A DNA stretch of 9,922 nucleotides from DASWKG01 sp036396755 (GTDB lineage Bacteria; Actinomycetota; UBA4738; CALAEC01): the NCBI GenBank assembly GCA_036396755.1, contig DASWKG010000043.1, positions 1 through 9,922 of the forward strand. The letters run 5' to 3'. Below the pieces are notes generated by a model. It was not told the origin of the DNA. It did no database searches and saw only the letters and a program-made list of their open reading frames with translations. This document shows positions 7,047 to 9,922 of the stretch, piece by piece; within the stretch, counting starts at the first letter, position 1; the number at the start of each line of letters is the position of its first letter. A program made the translations under genes and the position numbers.

Positions 7047-8143
7047 TGGACGAGCGCTACCGGGAGCGACTCGCGGGGGCCTCGGAGGCCGCCGGGGAGG
7101 CCGGCCTGTCGGCCCTCCTCGTGACCCCCTCCGCCGACCTGCGCTACCTCGTCGCCTACGACCCGCCGCCGCTCGAGCGGCTCACGTGCCTGGTGATCCG
7201 GCCGGGGCGGGACCCGGTGCTCATCGTCCCCGAGCTCGAGCGTCCGCTCGCCGAGGAGCACGTGCCCGCGGGGCTCGCCGAGATCCGCGGCTGGCGAGAG
7301 ACCGAGGATCCCTACGCGGCCGCGGCCGCCGTGGTGGGCAAGGCGGAGCGACTGGGGGTCTCGGATCAGATGTGGGCGGCGCACCTGCTGCGGATCCAGC
7401 GGGCCGTGCGCCCGGGAGGGACGGGGCTGGCCTCGCCCGTCCTCGGGCCCCTGCGAGCCGTCAAGGACGACCAGGAGCTCGAGGTGCTCCGCCGCTCGGC
7501 CCGGGTGGCCGACGAGGCGTTCCACCGGATCGTCGAGGAGCGCCTCGAGGGCCTGACCGAGCGCGAGGTGGCCGGTCGGCTCGGGGACCTCCTGCTCGAG
7601 ACGGGAGCCGAGCGCGTCGAGTTCACGATCGTCGGCTCGGGGCCGAACGCCGCTTCGCCCCACCACGAGCCGGGGGATCGGGGCGTGCGGGCGGGCGACG
7701 GCATCGTGCTCGACTTCGGGGGCACGGTCGGGGGCTACTACTCCGACGTGAGCCGGACCGTGGCGGTGGCGCAGCCCCCAGAGGGGTTCACCGAGGTCTA
7801 CGAGGTGGTGGCCGAGGCGCAGGAGCGCGCCGTCCGCGCGGTCCGCCCCGGCGTCCCGGCCGAGGAGGTCGACCGGGCCGCCCGGCAGGTGATCGAGCAG
7901 GCAGGGTACGGCGACCGCTTCTTCCACCGCACGGGCCACGGCATCGGGCTCGAGGTGCACGAGGACCCCTACATCGTGGCGGGGAACGCGGAGCCGCTCC
8001 GCCCGGGGATGTGCTTCTCGGTGGAGCCCGGCATCTACCTCGAGGGCCGGTTCGGCGTGCGCATCGAGGACATCGTGACCGTCACCGAGGACGGCGTCGC
8101 CCGCCTCAACCACGCCCCCCGCGACCTGCTCGTGCTGAGGTAG
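7046..8143 (+). CDS. M24 family metallopeptidase (Xaa-Pro aminopeptidase/dipeptidase type)
   Basis: This 365-residue protein has the two-domain layout of the family: an N-terminal creatinase-like domain (about 1-135) with the typical SADLRYLVAYDP entry (29-40), then a pita-bread catalytic domain opened by RAVKDDQELEVLRRSARVAD (137-156). All five dinuclear metal ligands are present: Asp223 (LDFGG), Asp234 (YYSDVSRT), His298 (TGHGIG), Glu327 (SVEPGIY) and Glu341 (VRIEDI). The catalytic-site histidines are in SPHHEPG (204-210) and EVHE (303-306). Such cytoplasmic enzymes cleave peptides or dipeptides with proline next to the scissile bond, using Mn or similar metals; paralogues act on creatine-like substrates or lack a known substrate. 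The ATG at 7046 is supported by a TATGCT box and by the normal domain start. The gene stands alone, divergent from glpD and 67 bp before the acyl-CoA dehydrogenase. No signal peptide is visible. Family certain; exact substrate unknown. Confidence 0.94.
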   Translation: MDERYRERLAGASEAAGEAGLSALLVTPSADLRYLVAYDPPPLERLTCLVIRPGRDPVLIVPELERPLAEEHVPAGLAEIRGWRETEDPYAAAAAVVGKAERLGVSDQMWAAHLLRIQRAVRPGGTGLASPVLGPLRAVKDDQELEVLRRSARVADEAFHRIVEERLEGLTEREVAGRLGDLLLETGAERVEFTIVGSGPNAASPHHEPGDRGVRAGDGIVLDFGGTVGGYYSDVSRTVAVAQPPEGFTEVYEVVAEAQERAVRAVRPGVPAEEVDRAARQVIEQAGYGDRFFHRTGHGIGLEVHEDPYIVAGNAEPLRPGMCFSVEPGIYLEGRFGVRIEDIVTVTEDGVARLNHAPRDLLVLR

Positions 8144-8155
8144 CCGCCGGGCGGG

Positions 8156-8182
8156 TTGATGTAACCTACGCGCGGGTAGGTT
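8156..8182 (+). promoter_or_regulatory. candidate promoter of the acyl-CoA dehydrogenase gene
   Basis: TTGATG (8156-8161) resembles a -35 box and TAGGTT (8177-8182) fits the TANNNT -10 pattern, but the 15-base spacer is shorter than ideal. A second TANNNT, TAACCT (8162-8167), has no recognisable -35. With TAGGTT, transcription would start near 8189, leaving a leader of about 22 bases that holds the Shine-Dalgarno. The promoter lies in the 67-bp gap after the peptidase gene and overlaps the 20-bp near-palindrome described separately. Confidence 0.45.
8163..8182. promoter_or_regulatory. 20-bp near-perfect palindrome, candidate repressor operator
   Basis: The arms AACCTAC (8163-8169) and GTAGGTT (8176-8182) are exact reverse complements; in the six-base centre GCGCGG two of three pairs also match, so nine of ten pairs of the 20-mer are symmetric. 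The right arm contains the best -10 candidate (TAGGTT) and the left arm follows directly on the TTGATG -35 candidate, so a dimer bound here would block RNA polymerase. Size and symmetry fit TetR-family operators, which often control acyl-CoA dehydrogenase genes in actinobacteria. No regulator gene lies in the window. A role as an RNA hairpin is unlikely if transcription starts downstream, and no T-run follows. Confidence 0.5.
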
Positions 8183-8196
8183 CCGCACACACGCAC

Positions 8197-8202
8197 AGGA
8201 GG
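8197..8202 (+). promoter_or_regulatory. strong Shine-Dalgarno AGGAGG
   Basis: A perfect AGGAGG is separated by eight bases from the ATG at 8211. It is the only consensus ribosome binding site before a gene start in this window, where the other first genes appear leaderless. It fixes the acyl-CoA dehydrogenase start and suggests efficient translation. Confidence 0.88.
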
Positions 8203-8210
8203 ACGAACGC

Positions 8211-9392
8211 ATGCCGCTGCTGAGCATCCCGGACGAGCTGATCGAGCTCAAGAAGACCCTGCGCGAGTTCATCGACCGCGAGATCGTCCCGGTGGAGGAC
8301 TCCCATCGCCAGCGCATCCTCGAGGGCGACTACGCCCCGCTGAAGGACGAGCGGAGCAAGATCCGCAAGCGCTCCGCCGAGCTCGGCTTCTGGGGCCTGC
8401 ACATGCCCGAGGAGGTCGGGGGGATGGACCTGCCGTTCATCGGCCAGGTGCTGCTGATCGAGGAGGCCACCTCCCGCGGGCTCATCCTCACCCACAACGA
8501 GGCGATCTTCCCGATCGTGACCGGCCCCACGCGGGTGTACCTCGACTGCACCGAGGCGCAGCGCGAGAAGTACCTCGCGCCCCTCATGGCGGCCGACAAG
8601 TCGTCGTGCTTCGCGCTCACCGAGCCGGGCGCCGGGTCCGACGCCACCCGCATCACCACCCGGGCCGAGCAGCGGAACGGCGACTGGTTCCTGAACGGGC
8701 GCAAGCACTTCATCACCGGCGGCGACGAGGCCGACTTCGCGCTCGTGTTCGCGGTGACCGACGCGGAGAAGGGGCCGCAGGGCGGGATCACCGCGTTCCT
8801 CGTCGACGCCGATTCCGAGGGCTACTCGGTGACGCGCCTTCAGCGCACGATGTCGCCGATCCAGAACCCGGCGGAGATCACGTTCGAGGACTGCCGCGTC
8901 CCGGCCGAGAACGTGCTCGGCGAGGTGGGAAAGGGATTTTACTCCGCGGTGAAGGGGATCAACGGCGCGCGCCTGCAGATCGCGGCGACCGCCCTCGGCA
9001 TCGCGGCCGACCTCCTCGGGCGCTCGATCGAGTACGCCAAGGACCGCGTGGCCTTCGAGCGACCGATCGGGGCGAACCAGTTCATCCAGGGCCACCTCGT
9101 CGACTCCTACGCCGACCTCGAGCAGGCGCGACTCCTGGTGCAGAAGCTGGCCGCCGACATCGACGACGGCGCCGACGGACGTCGCGAGGCGGCGCTCGCC
9201 AAGCTCGTGGCGACCGAGATGGTTGCCCGCGTGGCCGACCGCGCGATCCAGGTGCACGGTGGGAACGGCTTCATGACCGAGCTGGGCCTCGAGCTCTGGT
9301 ACCGGGACGTGCGCGCGATGCGCCTCTACGAGGGGACGTCGGAGATCCTCCGCTCGAACGTGGCGAAGACGCTGGGCCTGCCCGTCCTGTAG
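8211..9392 (+). CDS. acyl-CoA dehydrogenase
   Basis: This 393-residue flavoprotein is full length for the family. The N-terminal helical domain includes FWGLHMPEEVGG (60-71). The central beta domain carries the FAD-binding signature FALTEPGAGSDATRITT (134-150) and WFLNGRKHFITGG (159-171). The C-terminal helical domain has GARLQIAATALGIA (252-265), RVAFERPIG (279-287), QVHGGNGF (347-354) and RLYEGTSEILR (371-381). Glu375 in YEGTSE is the expected catalytic base that removes the alpha proton while FAD takes the beta hydride. The product is a trans-2-enoyl-CoA, with electrons passed to ETF. The sequence style, with the charged stretch at 37-53 before FWGLHMP, recalls ACAD10/11-like long- or branched-chain enzymes, but chain length preference cannot be read from sequence. 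The gene has a strong Shine-Dalgarno, a palindrome over its promoter and no co-directional partner downstream, so it is probably monocistronic and separately regulated. It ends 8 bp from the convergent minus-strand gene. Confidence 0.96.
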   Translation: MPLLSIPDELIELKKTLREFIDREIVPVEDSHRQRILEGDYAPLKDERSKIRKRSAELGFWGLHMPEEVGGMDLPFIGQVLLIEEATSRGLILTHNEAIFPIVTGPTRVYLDCTEAQREKYLAPLMAADKSSCFALTEPGAGSDATRITTRAEQRNGDWFLNGRKHFITGGDEADFALVFAVTDAEKGPQGGITAFLVDADSEGYSVTRLQRTMSPIQNPAEITFEDCRVPAENVLGEVGKGFYSAVKGINGARLQIAATALGIAADLLGRSIEYAKDRVAFERPIGANQFIQGHLVDSYADLEQARLLVQKLAADIDDGADGRREAALAKLVATEMVARVADRAIQVHGGNGFMTELGLELWYRDVRAMRLYEGTSEILRSNVAKTLGLPVL

Positions 9393-9400
9393 CGGACGGC

Positions 9401-9853
9401 TCAGGTGTCGGGGAAGGGGATCGGGACCGCGCTCTCCTCGACGCCCAGGATCTCCCACGATCGTCCGGCCTTTCGCAGGCGCCAGGTGGCCGGGGTCGTG
9501 TCCTCGCCGAAGACCTCGATCGTCGCGATGCCCTCGTGGAAGGTGCGCTGGCCGATCGAGAAGGCCGGGGAGAGGTGCGGGACCATCTCGGGGAGGATCT
9601 CGCACCAGGACCCCTCGTCGACCTGCTCGCGGATGGCGGCGGCGAGCAGAGCGTAGCTCTCGGGGCAGTCCTCCGCCTCGAGGCTCCGCGCGAAGTCGCG
9701 CAGGACCTCGCCGGGTCCCGTGGTGCGCCGGAACAGCACGACGAGCAGGCCCGATACCGCGACGAGCGCCACGATGACCGAGACGGCCACCACGGCCGTC
9801 GGGAGAGCGGGCCCGCGTCGGCCCGCTCCGTTCTCCTCGGGGGGGTCGGCCAT
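9401..9853 (-). CDS. single-pass membrane protein with small extracytoplasmic domain, function unknown
   Basis: The 150-residue product has a short charged cytoplasmic N terminus (1-16, ending near GRRGP), one hydrophobic segment at about 19-41 flanked by FRR (41-43), then an outside domain of about 105 residues. The FRR flank after the segment weakens a simple positive-inside reading, but GRR precedes it. The outer domain begins GEVLRDFARSLEAEDCPESYALL and ends with TWRLRKAGRSWEILGVE, a helix-then-beta pattern like NTF2-like/DUF4878-type domains that often follow a single anchor in actinobacteria. This family link is tentative. Cys63 and Cys84 could form a disulfide outside the cell. There is no lipobox. 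The ATG at 9853 is supported by a TACCCT -10 box eight bases upstream. The codon pattern is consistent with real coding, and this frame is preferred over a longer overlapping minus-strand frame with Arg/Pro-rich composition. It converges with the acyl-CoA dehydrogenase gene and shows no functional link to it. Confidence 0.82.
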   Translation of the reverse strand: MADPPEENGAGRRGPALPTAVVAVSVIVALVAVSGLLVVLFRRTTGPGEVLRDFARSLEAEDCPESYALLAAAIREQVDEGSWCEILPEMVPHLSPAFSIGQRTFHEGIATIEVFGEDTTPATWRLRKAGRSWEILGVEESAVPIPFPDT

Positions 9854-9861
9854 CAGCGCCG

Positions 9862-9890
9862 AGGGTAGCCGCGCCCGCCCGCGCGGGCAA
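9862..9890 (-). promoter_or_regulatory. promoter of the small membrane protein gene (TTGCCC-17-TACCCT)
   Basis: On the minus strand TTGCCC (plus 9885-9890, four of six matches to TTGACA) is followed after 17 bases by TACCCT (plus 9862-9867, TANNNT), and the ATG comes eight bases later at 9853. With a start about seven bases after the -10 box, the mRNA would have a leader of zero to two bases, so it is leaderless or nearly so. A perfect 12-bp palindrome, GCCCGCGCGGGC at 9877-9888, overlaps the -35 box, but self-complementary GC words are common by chance in this composition. The rest of 9891-9922 shows nothing I can name. Confidence 0.6.
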
Positions 9891-9922
9891 TCCGACGGGA
9901 GCGGCGGCGCGCGGCCGCGTCT

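Noticed and set aside
8144..8154. CCGC-CGG-GCGG hairpin just after the peptidase stop codon
   Set aside because: Only four base pairs with a three-base loop and no T-run; too weak to call a terminator.
7003..9392. Possible mobile island or defence system in the right half
   Set aside because: No integrase, transposase, direct repeats, tRNA or shift in base composition; all genes are ordinary metabolic families with uniform codon use.
9877..9888. Perfect 12-bp palindrome GCCCGCGCGGGC
   Set aside because: It overlaps the -35 region of the small membrane protein gene, but all-GC 12-bp palindromes are expected several times by chance in a window of this composition, so I do not claim an operator.
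8166..9890. 574-codon open frame on the minus strand over the acyl-CoA dehydrogenase and membrane protein genes
   Set aside because: It opposes a full-length acyl-CoA dehydrogenase and overlaps the membrane protein in another frame; its composition is Arg/Gly/Asp-rich with no recognisable domain.

Overview
The window is about 9.9 kb of very GC-rich (roughly 70% or more), almost fully coding DNA. It looks like the chromosome of an actinobacterium or a close high-GC relative. The reasons are codon bias (C or G at nearly every third position), a full-length HelY-type Ski2-like helicase, TANNNT -10 boxes placed directly in front of start codons (leaderless transcription, common in this phylum), and a lipid gene set resembling an M. 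tuberculosis locus. There are no RNA genes, CRISPR arrays, insertion sequences or signs of recent transfer, and no intergenic gap exceeds 100 bp. The species cannot be fixed from sequence alone.

Layout, left to right. (1) 1-438, plus strand: the C-terminal part of an alpha/beta hydrolase cut by the window edge, followed 2 bp later by helY (441-3101), an 886-residue DEVH helicase probably acting in RNA metabolism. (2) 3139-5464, plus strand: an FAD-linked enzyme of the alkylglycerone-phosphate (alkyl-DHAP) synthase type overlapping by 8 bp a diacylglycerol-kinase-family lipid kinase. They form one transcription unit with a leaderless GTG start. (3) 5486-7003, minus strand and convergent: the flavoprotein glycerol-3-phosphate dehydrogenase GlpD. 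(4) 7046-8143, plus strand, divergent from glpD across only 42 bp: an M24 metallopeptidase of the Xaa-Pro aminopeptidase/dipeptidase type. (5) 8211-9392, plus strand: an acyl-CoA dehydrogenase with a strong Shine-Dalgarno and a 20-bp near-palindrome over its promoter. (6) 9401-9853, minus strand: a small single-pass membrane protein of unknown role with a recognisable promoter.

How the genes may work together: GlpD makes dihydroxyacetone phosphate (DHAP) from glycerol-3-phosphate, alkyl-DHAP synthase acts on acyl-DHAP, and the lipid kinase phosphorylates diacylglycerol-like lipids. The middle of the window therefore reads as a glycerolipid (possibly ether-lipid) cluster. From memory it matches the M. 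tuberculosis Rv2249c-Rv2252 neighbourhood (glpD1, TetR regulator, flavoprotein, diacylglycerol kinase), without the regulator. The acyl-CoA dehydrogenase adds beta-oxidation or related acyl-CoA chemistry under separate control.

I found no clearly new biological system. The points most worth a second look are the ether-lipid-type cluster, the repeated leaderless promoter signature, the divergent glpD/peptidase promoters whose -10 boxes sit in each other's -35 position, and the candidate operator in front of the acyl-CoA dehydrogenase.
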